Positions 1-8,472 of a stretch of DNA of 64,000 bases are shown here, one piece after another. Made by a program: the position numbers and the translations under genes. The first letter of the stretch is position 1, and every line of letters begins with the position of its first letter. The notes below the pieces were generated by a model. The model was given only the letters and a program-made list of their open reading frames with translations. It was not told where the DNA came from and searched no databases. The DNA is from Novosphingobium sp. AAP83 (lineage in GTDB: Bacteria; Pseudomonadota; Alphaproteobacteria; Sphingomonadales; Sphingomonadaceae): assembly GCF_001295795.1 (NCBI RefSeq), contig NZ_LJHY01000023.1, forward strand, positions 62,001 through 126,000. The letters run 5' to 3'.

Positions 1-1
1 C

Positions 2-121
2 CGTATCGGCGCATTCGAAGAAGTATTGCGCCAGATCGCCGCCGATAGCCGCGCATGGATCACCCGCGCTGGCGACATTGCCGATGCATGGCGGTCAGCG
101 CAAATGGGAGAAGCTGCATGA
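2..121 (+). CDS. Polysaccharide deacetylase-family protein, C-terminal end only
   Basis: Only the last 39 codons lie in the window; the 5' part is beyond the left edge. The tail (RIGAFEEVLRQIAAD, then WITRAGDIADAW) aligns with the C-terminus of the next gene (RMDTFERLLETLAAK, then WFARGCDILDSF). The two are therefore tandem paralogues of the NodB-fold deacetylase family that includes PuuE-type allantoinases and cyclic imidases. Its TGA overlaps the next ATG (ATGA), so the two genes are probably cotranslated. Substrate cannot be judged from this fragment. Confidence 0.75.
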   Translation, partial: RIGAFEEVLRQIAADSRAWITRAGDIADAWRSAQMGEAA

Positions 122-1032
122 GCCTTGATCCCGCATATCTCGAATATCCCCACCGCCGCGCCGGATATGACCACGATATGTATCCGTACAGCGCGCTGCC
201 CACGCGCAAACCAGTGGCATGGCCGGATGGCAAGGGCGTGGCCACGTGGATCGTGGTCAGCCTCGAATGGTTCCCGATAACACCATCGGACACGCCCTTC
301 CGTGCGCCAGGGCACATGCAAACGGCCTACCCAGATTACCGCCACTACACCGCACGCGAATATGGCACGCGCATCGGGTTTTACCGTCTGCTTGATGCCT
401 TTGCCAAAGCAGGCGTCAAAGTGTCGGTCGCAGCCAATGGCGCAATTGCGCAGCGCTATCCTTCGGTGATCCGTGACATCGTGGACGCTGGCCACGAAAT
501 CATTGCCCATTCCACCGACATGAACGGAACTATCGCCTCTACCTTATCGGTAGAGGCTGAACGGGCGCTGATCCGCGAAAGCATCGCTGCACTTTCCGAC
601 GTGGCGGGCCATCCGCCCCGCGGATGGTGTTCCATCGCCCGTTCGCAAAGCTTTGCTACGACAGACCTGCTGATCGAAGCTGGCATCGAATACTGCTGCG
701 ACTGGGCCAATGACGAATTGCCATGGGCATTCAATAATGGCCTTATCAACCTGCCCCTGAACCACGAACTGTCAGACCGGCAGATCCTCAACGTCCAGCA
801 GCAGTCGGTCGACAGCTACGCAGAGCAAATCATCGACGCGCATGACTGGTTGGCAGACGAGGCCAGATCAAACGGCGGACGCCTCCTGCCCCTGCACCTT
901 TCACCGTACATCATCGGGTTGCCTTACCGCATGGATACATTCGAGCGCCTGCTGGAAACCCTTGCCGCAAAGCCGGACACTTGGTTCGCGCGCGGTTGCG
1001 ATATTCTCGATTCCTTTAGGAGCAGCACGTGA
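118..1032 (+). CDS. PuuE-like polysaccharide deacetylase family hydrolase
   Basis: This 304 aa protein has a NodB-like metal-hydrolase fold, expected to act on an amide or imide C-N bond in the cytoplasm (no signal peptide). Visible family features are the conserved N-terminal region with YPYSALPTR, a central stretch ending in AGHEIIAHSTDMN where the His pair would be a metal ligand region, and LHLSPYIIG near the C-terminus. I chose ATG 118 because it overlaps the stop of its upstream paralogue. A longer reading from 55 would run across that paralogue. The family includes allantoinase PuuE and cyclic imide hydrolases, so a ring-opening amidohydrolase role is a reasonable inference. True chitin or peptidoglycan deacetylation is less likely without an export signal. 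Confidence 0.8.
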   Translation: MSLDPAYLEYPHRRAGYDHDMYPYSALPTRKPVAWPDGKGVATWIVVSLEWFPITPSDTPFRAPGHMQTAYPDYRHYTAREYGTRIGFYRLLDAFAKAGVKVSVAANGAIAQRYPSVIRDIVDAGHEIIAHSTDMNGTIASTLSVEAERALIRESIAALSDVAGHPPRGWCSIARSQSFATTDLLIEAGIEYCCDWANDELPWAFNNGLINLPLNHELSDRQILNVQQQSVDSYAEQIIDAHDWLADEARSNGGRLLPLHLSPYIIGLPYRMDTFERLLETLAAKPDTWFARGCDILDSFRSST

Positions 1033-2042
1033 AAGCATATGAACTCGGTTCACAGACCGGCCTTGAATCCCTCAACCTGACGACCCGCCCCGATCCCGTG
1101 CCAGGGCCGGGCGAAGCAATTCTGAAGGTCCGCTATGTTTGTCTAAACAACCGCGATATACAGATTTTAGAGGGCCGGTATGGTGCCAAAAAGGCCGAAG
1201 ACCGCATTCCTTTTTCCGAAGGCATTGGTGAAGTAATATCAGTCGGCGAGGGCGTTTCTGGCATTGCCATAGGCGACCGTGCGACGCTGGCGCACTTCGT
1301 CTCGTGGATCGATGGCCCTTTCGAAATGCGCTATTTCGGCGCTGACCTTGGAACCAGCCTTGATGGCTGGATGGCCGAATACGTGAAGGTTCCCGCTGCC
1401 GCACTGGTCAAGATCCCCGACGTTATCACCAATGAAAAGGCTGCTCCGCTGGCTGCCGCAACGCTGACAGCATGGCACGCAGTTGTTGAAGTCGGCCAGG
1501 TGCGCGCAGGCGATCTCGTCGTTGCACTTGGAACAGGCGGCGTAGCAATGGCCGCACTTCAAATTGCCAAGGCCAATGGCGCATTTGTGGCCATCACGTC
1601 TTCAAGCGATGAGAAACTGGAACAAGTGCGCAAGCTGGGTGGGGATTACACCGTAAACTATACCACGCGCCCAGATTGGGCCGCAGAACTCCAGCGCCAG
1701 ACCGGTGGGCGCGGAGCCGATATCGTAGTGGAGACCGGTGGCCAGCACACTCTTCCACAATCGATCAACGCTTGCGCCGTAAATGCACGTATCGTGATCA
1801 TCGGTGTTGGAGCTGCTGATGGTCCGTTGCCCAATTACGGCAGCATCATCGGCAAAAACATCACGCTGAAGGGAATTGCCGAGGGCAGCCGCGCCATGCT
1901 CGCGCGGATGGTCCGCGCGATGGAAGCTACCGGCTTTGCACCCGTTGTGGACCGCGTGTTCGAATTCGATGAAGCGGTTGACGCCTGCCGCTACCTAAAG
2001 TCAGGCTCGCATCTGGGCAAGGTGCTGATCAAGGTCAGTTGA
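1029..2042 (+). CDS. Zinc-independent MDR-family NAD(P)-dependent alcohol dehydrogenase / quinone oxidoreductase
   Basis: This 337 aa medium-chain dehydrogenase/reductase has a GroES-like N-terminal half (PGPGEAILKVRYVCLNNRD) and a Rossmann half with the nucleotide loop VALGTGGVAMAALQIAK around residues 165-180. The usual catalytic-zinc Cys after the GroES strand is replaced by Asn (LNNRD), and the four-Cys structural zinc loop is absent, so it belongs with zinc-free members. The GTG start overlaps the deacetylase stop (GTGA), with AGGAG six bases upstream. It probably reduces or oxidises an intermediate made by the two upstream hydrolases. Substrate is unknown. Confidence 0.85.
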   Translation: MKAYELGSQTGLESLNLTTRPDPVPGPGEAILKVRYVCLNNRDIQILEGRYGAKKAEDRIPFSEGIGEVISVGEGVSGIAIGDRATLAHFVSWIDGPFEMRYFGADLGTSLDGWMAEYVKVPAAALVKIPDVITNEKAAPLAAATLTAWHAVVEVGQVRAGDLVVALGTGGVAMAALQIAKANGAFVAITSSSDEKLEQVRKLGGDYTVNYTTRPDWAAELQRQTGGRGADIVVETGGQHTLPQSINACAVNARIVIIGVGAADGPLPNYGSIIGKNITLKGIAEGSRAMLARMVRAMEATGFAPVVDRVFEFDEAVDACRYLKSGSHLGKVLIKVS

Positions 2043-2054
2043 TCGGACGGTTGA

Positions 2055-2083
2055 CCCGGCTTCCCTTTTTTGTGGAAGCCGGG
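2055..2083. terminator. Hairpin terminator between convergent genes
   Basis: A perfect 10-bp inverted repeat (CCCGGCTTCC / GGAAGCCGGG) encloses a T-rich 9-base loop. It sits in the 56-base gap between the plus-strand MDR gene and the minus-strand cupin gene. There is no long T-run after the stem, so the strength of termination is uncertain. Confidence 0.6.
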
Positions 2084-2098
2084 GCCGCCGAAAGCCGG

Positions 2099-2677
2099 TC
2101 AGGGATGGGTTGGTGGCGTCGTAATCTTCAGGCGATTACTCACGCATTGCTCCGCGCTCATGCCATCAGGACAAGAGCCAAGCTTGGGAACAAAGCTATT
2201 CTTTGCTGGCAATCGGACCGTCATGATGCGCAATGGTTCGGACCCGATCAAACGCGATGTGTGACCACGCCCGGTCACATCATTGGCCAGCACAATATCA
2301 CCCTTGGATAGTACATGCTTCGAACCATCACCCAAGCCCACTTCCAGTTGACCCGCTAGAACGATCAGCAGGCGCGGCGTGGAAACGCCATGGAAATCAA
2401 TGAAATCCCCTGGCAAAGTGTCGCCAATCTCAACATCGGTGGCGTAGAGCCGCGTTTGCACGCTGCGCCCCGGCGTACCGCCCGTGCGTGGCAATTCCTT
2501 GATCTCCAAGTGAGATTCACCATCTTCGCCGCCAAACAGATGGAGGACCTTAAACGCCTCCGCATCTGGTGAGATGGGTGATACCGGCAACGGCGCTGAT
2601 TGTTTGCACGGCTCGTGCGAAGATGCAGAACTGGACAGGATCACTGCTACAAATGAAAGTGGCCAAAAAGCACGCAT
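2099..2677 (-). CDS. Exported cupin-domain protein (paralogue 1)
   Basis: This is a 192 aa protein with a signal peptide (MRAFWPLSFVAVILSSSAS) followed by a single cupin barrel. The start at 2677 is chosen because GGAGG lies just upstream and the signal peptide begins there; the longer frame to 2722 runs back into the neighbouring gene. It shares the motif D-V-T-G-R-G-H-T-S, and the 'PKLGS' tail, with the cupin at 6092-6646. A D-x-T-G-x-G-H version also occurs in the cupin at 8041-8472. Canonical metal-binding cupin motif 1 (G-x5-H-x-H) is not obvious, so a binding or isomerase role is as likely as an oxygenase. It lies 19 bases downstream of a flavin monooxygenase gene and is probably cotranscribed with it. 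Confidence 0.75.
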   Translation of the reverse strand: MRAFWPLSFVAVILSSSASSHEPCKQSAPLPVSPISPDAEAFKVLHLFGGEDGESHLEIKELPRTGGTPGRSVQTRLYATDVEIGDTLPGDFIDFHGVSTPRLLIVLAGQLEVGLGDGSKHVLSKGDIVLANDVTGRGHTSRLIGSEPLRIMTVRLPAKNSFVPKLGSCPDGMSAEQCVSNRLKITTPPTHP

Positions 2678-2696
2678 CTGTGGGGCCTCCTTCGCC

Positions 2697-3851
2697 TCAG
2701 GCGGATTGTAGAACGCGGTCATGCTGCGCAGCCATGCTCCGCAGCATAGGGATTAACTCCCTGCCATGCAGGGCAATATCGCCATAAAGATCAAAACCGC
2801 GGATGAGGAAGCCGGTGATACCCATACGATAATAATCCATCATTGCATCGGCCACCTGCTCCGCCGTGCCGACAAGTGCGGGTGGCAGCATCGGCGTGGA
2901 GAATTCGATCGAGGCGCGTGTAATGCCATTCCATAGACGTTTGTCGGAAGTATCTGCGCCAGCAGCGATGTCCTCCAGTTCCGCGCGTCCCGATCCGCCT
3001 TTGGTAGTGGCAAATTTGGGGTCAAGGCGCATTGCGGTGCCAATTGCTGCATCGCTGTCTTTGCCCGCAATCTTTCGCTGCTGTTCGAGACCCGTCTCGC
3101 GCAGCGCCTCGACCACATCACGCGCCGCCGCCCAAGCCTGCTCCTCTGTATCGCCAAGGATAACACGGACCGACGTTTGCAGCCGCACCGGCCTGCCCGT
3201 TCGTACCCAAGCTTGCTGGATCTGCGTCACTGTACCTTGCATCTGCGCCAGTGGTTTCAGCCCGCCAATCGCATAAACGTCCGCAACTTCCGCGCCCATC
3301 TCCAGCGCAAGTTGCGATGAACCGCCCCAGTAGACAGGTATTGCACCATTGACCGGACGCACTTCGGATAGAGCACTGTTGAAGCGATACCACTGACCCG
3401 CATGGTCAACCGGCTTTGCTGCGCTCCACAGTGAGCGCATGATCTGTACATATTCAGCGCTGCGAAGATAACGTTCCTCCTTCGTATGGAAGTCGCCATC
3501 ACATTGCAGTTCCTGATCATTTGCGCCGGTTATGATATGCACTCCGGCCCGGCCAGAGCTAAGCTGATCTAACGTTGCGAACATGCGCGCGGCCATCGTT
3601 GGTGCAATAAAGCCAGGGCGATGCGCAACCATAAAGGCAAGCTTTTGCGTGATAGCCGAAACATGCGCGGCAATGGCAAACGGATCGGGTGCGAAAGAAT
3701 TCTGCAGGATCAACACGCGATCAAAATCGTTTTCATCAAACGCGAGGGCCATCTTTGCGATCATATCGATATCGAAGGCTGGGCCACCATCGGCCGGTGT
3801 AATCTCGGACGCATTGCGGTGCAGCAGCACACCGAGAATTTCCAGTGCCAT
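2697..3851 (-). CDS. LLM-class flavin-dependent monooxygenase (SsuD-like)
   Basis: This 384 aa TIM-barrel flavin monooxygenase belongs to the bacterial luciferase superfamily. Family signs are RPGFIAPTMAARMFATLDQLSSGRAGVHIITG around residues 80-110, the typical FMNH2-binding stretch, and IPVYWGGSSQLALEMG later. It resembles alkanesulfonate monooxygenase-type members more than the NtaA-type enzymes at 8472 and 11336. The start at 3851 is supported by AAGGAG upstream. The enzyme needs reduced flavin from a separate reductase, and none is evident in the window. It is divergent from the LysR gene at 4024, which is its likely regulator. Confidence 0.88.
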   Translation of the reverse strand: MALEILGVLLHRNASEITPADGGPAFDIDMIAKMALAFDENDFDRVLILQNSFAPDPFAIAAHVSAITQKLAFMVAHRPGFIAPTMAARMFATLDQLSSGRAGVHIITGANDQELQCDGDFHTKEERYLRSAEYVQIMRSLWSAAKPVDHAGQWYRFNSALSEVRPVNGAIPVYWGGSSQLALEMGAEVADVYAIGGLKPLAQMQGTVTQIQQAWVRTGRPVRLQTSVRVILGDTEEQAWAAARDVVEALRETGLEQQRKIAGKDSDAAIGTAMRLDPKFATTKGGSGRAELEDIAAGADTSDKRLWNGITRASIEFSTPMLPPALVGTAEQVADAMMDYYRMGITGFLIRGFDLYGDIALHGRELIPMLRSMAAQHDRVLQSA

Positions 3852-4023
3852 AGCCGGGGCTCCTTGGACAAATTGGCATAAACCGGCACCTGCCGACGCG
3901 CAAAACCTGCCACCCCGCAATCCGACAGGTAACCAAAGAAATCTGCGCCAGTGCATAAACAACTTGATCGCTGATGATATACCTGCAGCTCCGATGGATA
4001 TGGCGGCTGTGCGGGATCGCCAC

Positions 4024-4953
4024 ATGAACATCACCAAACTGGAACGCTTGATTGCGGTTTACGAGGCCGGCAGCTTTCGCAAGGCTGCCAAAGTGTTCGG
4101 CATTTCTCAACCGGCCTTGACGTGGAGCATCCGGCAACTGGAAGAGAGCCTGAACCTGCCGCTCTTCGTGCGCGGACCACGAGGAATAACACCTACCGAA
4201 CCATGCGAACGCCTGATCATGCGCGCACGGCTGATTGTGAGCGAACAAGCACGTCTGCTGGCCGAAGTCGAACGCAGCAACCGCATCCAAACGATTGAAC
4301 TGGGCGTGCATCCGATTTTGGCCAATCGCGATTTTGTGCAAGCACTGGCGCAGTTCCGGCAGGCTCACGATGAAGTAATCATACAGATCGTGGACGGATA
4401 CAGCGCGCAATTGCAGGAGCGGCTACGGCAGGGCTCATTGGACCTCGCAATCTGCGCCCCCGCCGCCCGGACTTCGCATGAGGCCGAGTTCGATTTCGAA
4501 CCGCTGCAAGCCCAGTCCTATTCGGTTTATGCGGCAAAAGACCATCCGGTATTTGCAGAATTGGCCGCAGGATTACCTGTCAGCACGCACGATTGGGCGC
4601 AAGTGGCGGTTCACAATGTGCAAATGGAACAGACTGACAGCGAAGATATTCTGAAGATGCTGGGCGGCGTCGGGATGACGCCCGCCAAGGCGATAATCCG
4701 CGCATCGTCGATGCAACTGATCTGCAGCCTGGTGAAAGATGGCGGGTTGCTTGGCATGCTGCCGGACGATCTTTTGCAACACGATGTCGCTGGGGTAGGC
4801 CTGCAACGGGTGCCCGGCACACAGATCGATGCTCCACCCTTGGGGTTGATGACCGTGGCCGGCAGCTACCAAAGCCGTTCGCTGCGCAAGCTGATGTCGA
4901 TCCTGCGCCAGACCTTTCGCAAAGGACTTCAACGCCAGGGTGGCTCGATGTGA
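4024..4953 (+). CDS. LysR-family transcriptional regulator
   Basis: This 309 aa regulator has an N-terminal winged helix-turn-helix (FRKAAKVFGISQPALTWSIRQLEE, about residues 18-41) and a periplasmic-binding-protein-like effector domain. The start MNITKLERL is chosen because it matches the start of its paralogue at 13674-14570 (MNLVQLKRM). An in-frame extension further upstream has no family match. It is divergent from the monooxygenase-cupin pair, the classic arrangement for a LysR protein and its target. The 172-base gap holds two GCATAAAC direct repeats (3876-3883, 3953-3960). Effector unknown. Confidence 0.9.
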   Translation: MNITKLERLIAVYEAGSFRKAAKVFGISQPALTWSIRQLEESLNLPLFVRGPRGITPTEPCERLIMRARLIVSEQARLLAEVERSNRIQTIELGVHPILANRDFVQALAQFRQAHDEVIIQIVDGYSAQLQERLRQGSLDLAICAPAARTSHEAEFDFEPLQAQSYSVYAAKDHPVFAELAAGLPVSTHDWAQVAVHNVQMEQTDSEDILKMLGGVGMTPAKAIIRASSMQLICSLVKDGGLLGMLPDDLLQHDVAGVGLQRVPGTQIDAPPLGLMTVAGSYQSRSLRKLMSILRQTFRKGLQRQGGSM

Positions 4954-5227
4954 TCTCGAACGTTTGCGGTGATCGCCCCTGTGATTCGAGCGATCAACAA
5001 GTTTTATCGCCGGTCAGAATTAGTGCGCTATTCAAGGTGCTCGGCGAAAGTCACCTTGCTGCGACACAAAAGGGTGGCCGTTGCAGCGCAATAGCCTGCG
5101 ACCGCTCACCGGCAGTAAGACGAAAACCGGCACATGCCCCCAAAGCTTGCGTCTGGTACGTCTCTACTTGCGCGGTCAAAGCGGCACACCGGTTTGCCAT
5201 TTATAATTGCCCAAGGAAGAGCGCTCG

Positions 5228-6085
5228 ATGAACAAACGCCCGCTGCATCCCATTACCCAAGATCATATCGACGATTACGCGCGCGATGGCGTCGTGTGCC
5301 TGCGCCAGATGTTCGATGCAGAATGGATCGCACGATTGCAGGAAGCGGCCAAGGCAGTGCAAGCCGATCCTGCCGCCTATGGCTCGGCAGGGCCATCACA
5401 CGGTGCGATGATTTCGATTTCACACTTGTTTCGCAGCCCCGGTGCCTTTCGTGATTTCGCGCTCCATTCTCCGGCGGGCGAGATTGTGGGCCGCGTGATC
5501 GGGGCCGATCGGGTGCAAATGTTTCACGATCACCTGTTCCTCAAACCACCGCTTTCACCCTCTGTCATGCAATGGCATGCGGACCACTTGTGGCCCTTTA
5601 CTGGCACGATGATCCCCAACCTGTGGGTGGCGCTTTCGCCCGTCACGCAGGAGAACGGACGGATCGAATTCGTGGCTGGCTATCATAAGTTCTGCGCTGA
5701 GACTGGATCACGGTTTGGCCCGGCAGGCGATGGTACATTCAGCTTTCCCGATTTCGAGAGCGAACGTGGCAAACCTGATTTTCCCTTCACCTTCAAAACA
5801 TGGAATCTGGAACCGGGCGACGCCGTGCTGTTCCATGTAGACATTCCACACTATTCCAAAGGCAACGATTCCCAAGATTTGGCACGCACTGGCCTTGCCA
5901 TGAGGATGATCGGGGATGACGCTTACTGGTGCCCGCGCGAAGGGTTGATGCCGGTGCAGGGCCTTGATCTGCTAAGCCAGACCGAAGGTGAGCATCCGGC
6001 CCCCTGCCCCGAATTGCCGGTGATCTGGACCCGCCCCGAAACCGAACCCCGCGCCTTTACCAGGCGCGAAGCTCAGACGGCCTGA
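5228..6085 (+). CDS. Phytanoyl-CoA dioxygenase (PhyH) family protein
   Basis: This 285 aa Fe(II)/2-oxoglutarate-dependent oxygenase is of the PhyH type. The facial triad is visible as H-x-D in MQWHADHLWP and a distal His in FHVDIPHYSKGND; the later Arg (LARTGLAMRM) suits 2-oxoglutarate binding. The ATG at 5228 has AAGGAAGAG upstream and is preferred over the in-frame ATG at 5207. A TATAAT hexamer at 5202-5207 may be part of its promoter, but I see no good -35 box. The gene heads a plus-strand group with a cupin and a transporter, suggesting hydroxylation of an imported substrate. Confidence 0.87.
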   Translation: MNKRPLHPITQDHIDDYARDGVVCLRQMFDAEWIARLQEAAKAVQADPAAYGSAGPSHGAMISISHLFRSPGAFRDFALHSPAGEIVGRVIGADRVQMFHDHLFLKPPLSPSVMQWHADHLWPFTGTMIPNLWVALSPVTQENGRIEFVAGYHKFCAETGSRFGPAGDGTFSFPDFESERGKPDFPFTFKTWNLEPGDAVLFHVDIPHYSKGNDSQDLARTGLAMRMIGDDAYWCPREGLMPVQGLDLLSQTEGEHPAPCPELPVIWTRPETEPRAFTRREAQTA

Positions 6086-6091
6086 CCCGCC

Positions 6092-6646
6092 ATGACAGAC
6101 CATAACAAGCGCAACTTCCTGATCGGCGGCGGACTAATGGCGGCGCTGGCCGCCACGTCGGGTGCAAAAGCCCACGAAGTGCGCGCTATCGAAGGTCCGG
6201 TGTTCCCTCTGGAATTCCAGCCTACCAGCGATTCAATGCCTTGGATCAAACGGGTGTTCCACCTGTATAGCGGACCAGACGGGCTTACCCGGGCAGAACA
6301 ACTTACCGTAGTGGAACCCAAGGGTCGCAAAATCGCCACGCTGCTGCGCCGTAATGCCGAACGGGCGACGGTGGGTGCGATGCAGGCGGGCGGGGGCTTT
6401 GGCTTTCATGTAGCAAACAACCCCACCTTCCTGATCCCCATTTTCGGTACGATGATCATAGGCCTTCATGACGGCACAGAGTACGAACTGCGCCACGGCG
6501 ACCTTGCCTTTGCCGAAGACTGCACCGGCAAGGGCCACATTTCGCGGGCTGGCCCCGAAGGTTCGATGATGGTCTCAATCCAGTTGCCGAAGGACGGTTG
6601 CCCCAAAGTTGGCAGTTCCGACTTGTCCAAGGTGTGGAGCGAATAG
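6092..6646 (+). CDS. Exported cupin-domain protein (paralogue 2)
   Basis: This 184 aa protein has a Tat-like signal (NKRNFLIGGG, with a KR rather than RR pair) and cleavage probably after SGAKA. The mature part is a single cupin barrel with the D-C-T-G-K-G-H-I-S motif near residue 145, matching the cupins at 2099 and 8041. It ends CPKVGSSDLSK, similar to the PKLGS tail of the 2099 protein. It lies 6 bases after the PhyH gene and 48 bases before an MFS gene. The cupin may act in the periplasm on the same substrate the transporter carries; this is inference. Confidence 0.75.
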   Translation: MTDHNKRNFLIGGGLMAALAATSGAKAHEVRAIEGPVFPLEFQPTSDSMPWIKRVFHLYSGPDGLTRAEQLTVVEPKGRKIATLLRRNAERATVGAMQAGGGFGFHVANNPTFLIPIFGTMIIGLHDGTEYELRHGDLAFAEDCTGKGHISRAGPEGSMMVSIQLPKDGCPKVGSSDLSKVWSE

Positions 6647-6694
6647 CGCCCGCCAACCCCTTTTCCAGTCCAGTTATTTAAAGAAGGCCTGTGC

Positions 6695-8035
6695 ATGAAG
6701 AAGAGCGCGTATCTTGGCTGGACAATAGGGTCTTTCACATCGTCTGCGCTGGTTAGCGCGGTAGGCCTGCTGCACTTGCGATTCATGACAGATTCCCTCG
6801 GCATCGCGATAGCCGTTGCGGGGGCACTGACAGTGTTTGCCAAAGTCTATGATGCCTTTGCCGACTTGTTGATGGGTTACATTAGCGACCGCACCCGCAC
6901 GCGGTTGGGCCAGTTCCGGCCCTATTTGCTGGCAGGGGGCCTGCTGGCCGCGTTGTCGATTGTACTGCTATTCAACGTTCCCGGCAGCCTCGATGGAACT
7001 GCGCTTTGGATTTACGTCGGTTTGACACTGCTGATCTATTCTACCGCCTATACGATGTTTCGTATCCCCTACCTTGCCATTGGGCGGACGCTCACTGACG
7101 ATTTTCACAAACGCTCCCGGTTGATGACCTTCAGCGTTTACGGATCATCATTGGGTAGCTTCGCAGCGACGTCGGCTGCTCCATTTTTGCTCGGGCAGAT
7201 CGGCAGTGACCGCGCAGGCCATGGTCTTGTAGCGATAATCCTGGGCTGTGCCATCGCGCTGGGCGGGATCGCGGCATTCACATTGTTAAAGGAACGCCCG
7301 AAGATCGAACGGGAAGAGCGTAAGCCCCACGCGTCATTCGGAGCCACGTTTGCAGTTGTTCGAAGCAACCGACCATTCCTTTGCCTGATGGGCTTCAAGC
7401 TTGTGCTTTTTATCGGCTTTGCCGTCCACATTTCCGCCATTCCATATTATACACGGCACGTTCTGGGTGTTTCAGACAGCGTTCTGGGCACGATCTTTGC
7501 AGTTCAAACTGCGCTGATGGTCCTTTCACAAGTGGTTTGGGTACGTTTGGCAGCACGGTTCGGGCGGCGCAACGCGCTGGTAACCGCAGGCTTGGCCTGC
7601 ACGCTGGCTTACACAACTTGGGCGCTGATTCCACCGGCTACGGCCGTTCCGATGGTGTTCATTGCTGCTGCCATGTCTGGAGTGGGAACCGGTGGCGTAT
7701 TCCTGGGCCTTTACACGGTGCTGACTGATACGATGGACTATTCCCGGCGGGCACAGGGTGAGAACCACGCTGGCATGTTGGCGGGCGTATTCGTGATGGT
7801 AGAAAAGGGAACTTCGGCAGTAGGCACTTTTGCCTTCAGCATGATCATGGCCTGGGTCGGCTTTCAGTCCGCAATCGGCAGCGGAATGCAAACCCAACCA
7901 AACGGAGTCAGGACGGGAATCCTTGCCAGTGTAGCCATCGTGCCCGCGCTTGGCGCGTTGCTCGCCACCCTGATCATGACGCGTTATCGCCTGCCTGACG
8001 ATGCAGAGTTTGAGGCACCGCTGGCTACGGCCTGA
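6695..8035 (+). CDS. GPH-family MFS transporter (MelB-like sugar/solute:cation symporter)
   Basis: This 446 aa integral membrane protein is predicted to have 12 segments. The N-terminal DAFADLLMGYISDRTRTRLGQFRPYLL carries the GPH (glycoside-pentoside-hexuronide) signature after helix 2. DTMDYSRRAQGENHAGML in the second half is also typical of the family. Members import glycosides or uronides with Na+ or H+. This is the only GPH-type carrier among the five MFS genes in the window. AGAAGG precedes the ATG. The cargo is probably the substrate of the adjacent PhyH and cupin proteins. Confidence 0.88.
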   Translation: MKKSAYLGWTIGSFTSSALVSAVGLLHLRFMTDSLGIAIAVAGALTVFAKVYDAFADLLMGYISDRTRTRLGQFRPYLLAGGLLAALSIVLLFNVPGSLDGTALWIYVGLTLLIYSTAYTMFRIPYLAIGRTLTDDFHKRSRLMTFSVYGSSLGSFAATSAAPFLLGQIGSDRAGHGLVAIILGCAIALGGIAAFTLLKERPKIEREERKPHASFGATFAVVRSNRPFLCLMGFKLVLFIGFAVHISAIPYYTRHVLGVSDSVLGTIFAVQTALMVLSQVVWVRLAARFGRRNALVTAGLACTLAYTTWALIPPATAVPMVFIAAAMSGVGTGGVFLGLYTVLTDTMDYSRRAQGENHAGMLAGVFVMVEKGTSAVGTFAFSMIMAWVGFQSAIGSGMQTQPNGVRTGILASVAIVPALGALLATLIMTRYRLPDDAEFEAPLATA

Positions 8036-8040
8036 TGCGG

Positions 8041-8472
8041 TCAGCCCAACAGGGCCGCCAACCGCCCACGGATGTCGCGCTCGACATCTTCGCCAAACCC
8101 CATGCCAAGCACCATCGTATCTCCCTGATCGCGTGGCCATGAGCGGTGGCCCTGCCCGGTGGTGTCCAGCATGACCAGCACATCACCCGGAGCCAGCGCG
8201 CGACGCGTACCATCGCTCGCCTCGATCTCCCAATGCCCGCGCAATGTGATGGAAAGCCCAGCCTGACCGCTGGTGTGCCATTCGTAGTTGTTGGAATAGC
8301 TCGCGCTTCCGGCCAACCCCCATTGGCTTGCCGCAGCAACGCCGTCCCAACGGACTGTACCGTCTGCAGCGGTAACTTTATGCGTGACCGGCAACGTGAG
8401 ATCAGCCAAACGCGAGCCTCCATCGGGCAACGCATAAATGCACAGAACGGGCCAAGTGGGCGCGGCTACCAT
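8041..8472 (-). CDS. Small cupin-domain protein (paralogue 3), cytoplasmic
   Basis: This 143 aa single-domain cupin has no signal peptide. The barrel core includes GLSITLRGHWEIEASDG and a second motif LDTTGQGHRSW, homologous to the D-x-T-G-x-G-H motif of the exported cupins at 2099 and 6092. Its ATG overlaps the stop of the upstream flavin monooxygenase by one base (TGATG), so translation is coupled. The repeated pairing of this cupin type with LLM monooxygenases (2099/2697 and here) suggests the cupin handles the product of that reaction. Confidence 0.75.
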   Translation of the reverse strand: MVAAPTWPVLCIYALPDGGSRLADLTLPVTHKVTAADGTVRWDGVAAASQWGLAGSASYSNNYEWHTSGQAGLSITLRGHWEIEASDGTRRALAPGDVLVMLDTTGQGHRSWPRDQGDTMVLGMGFGEDVERDIRGRLAALLG

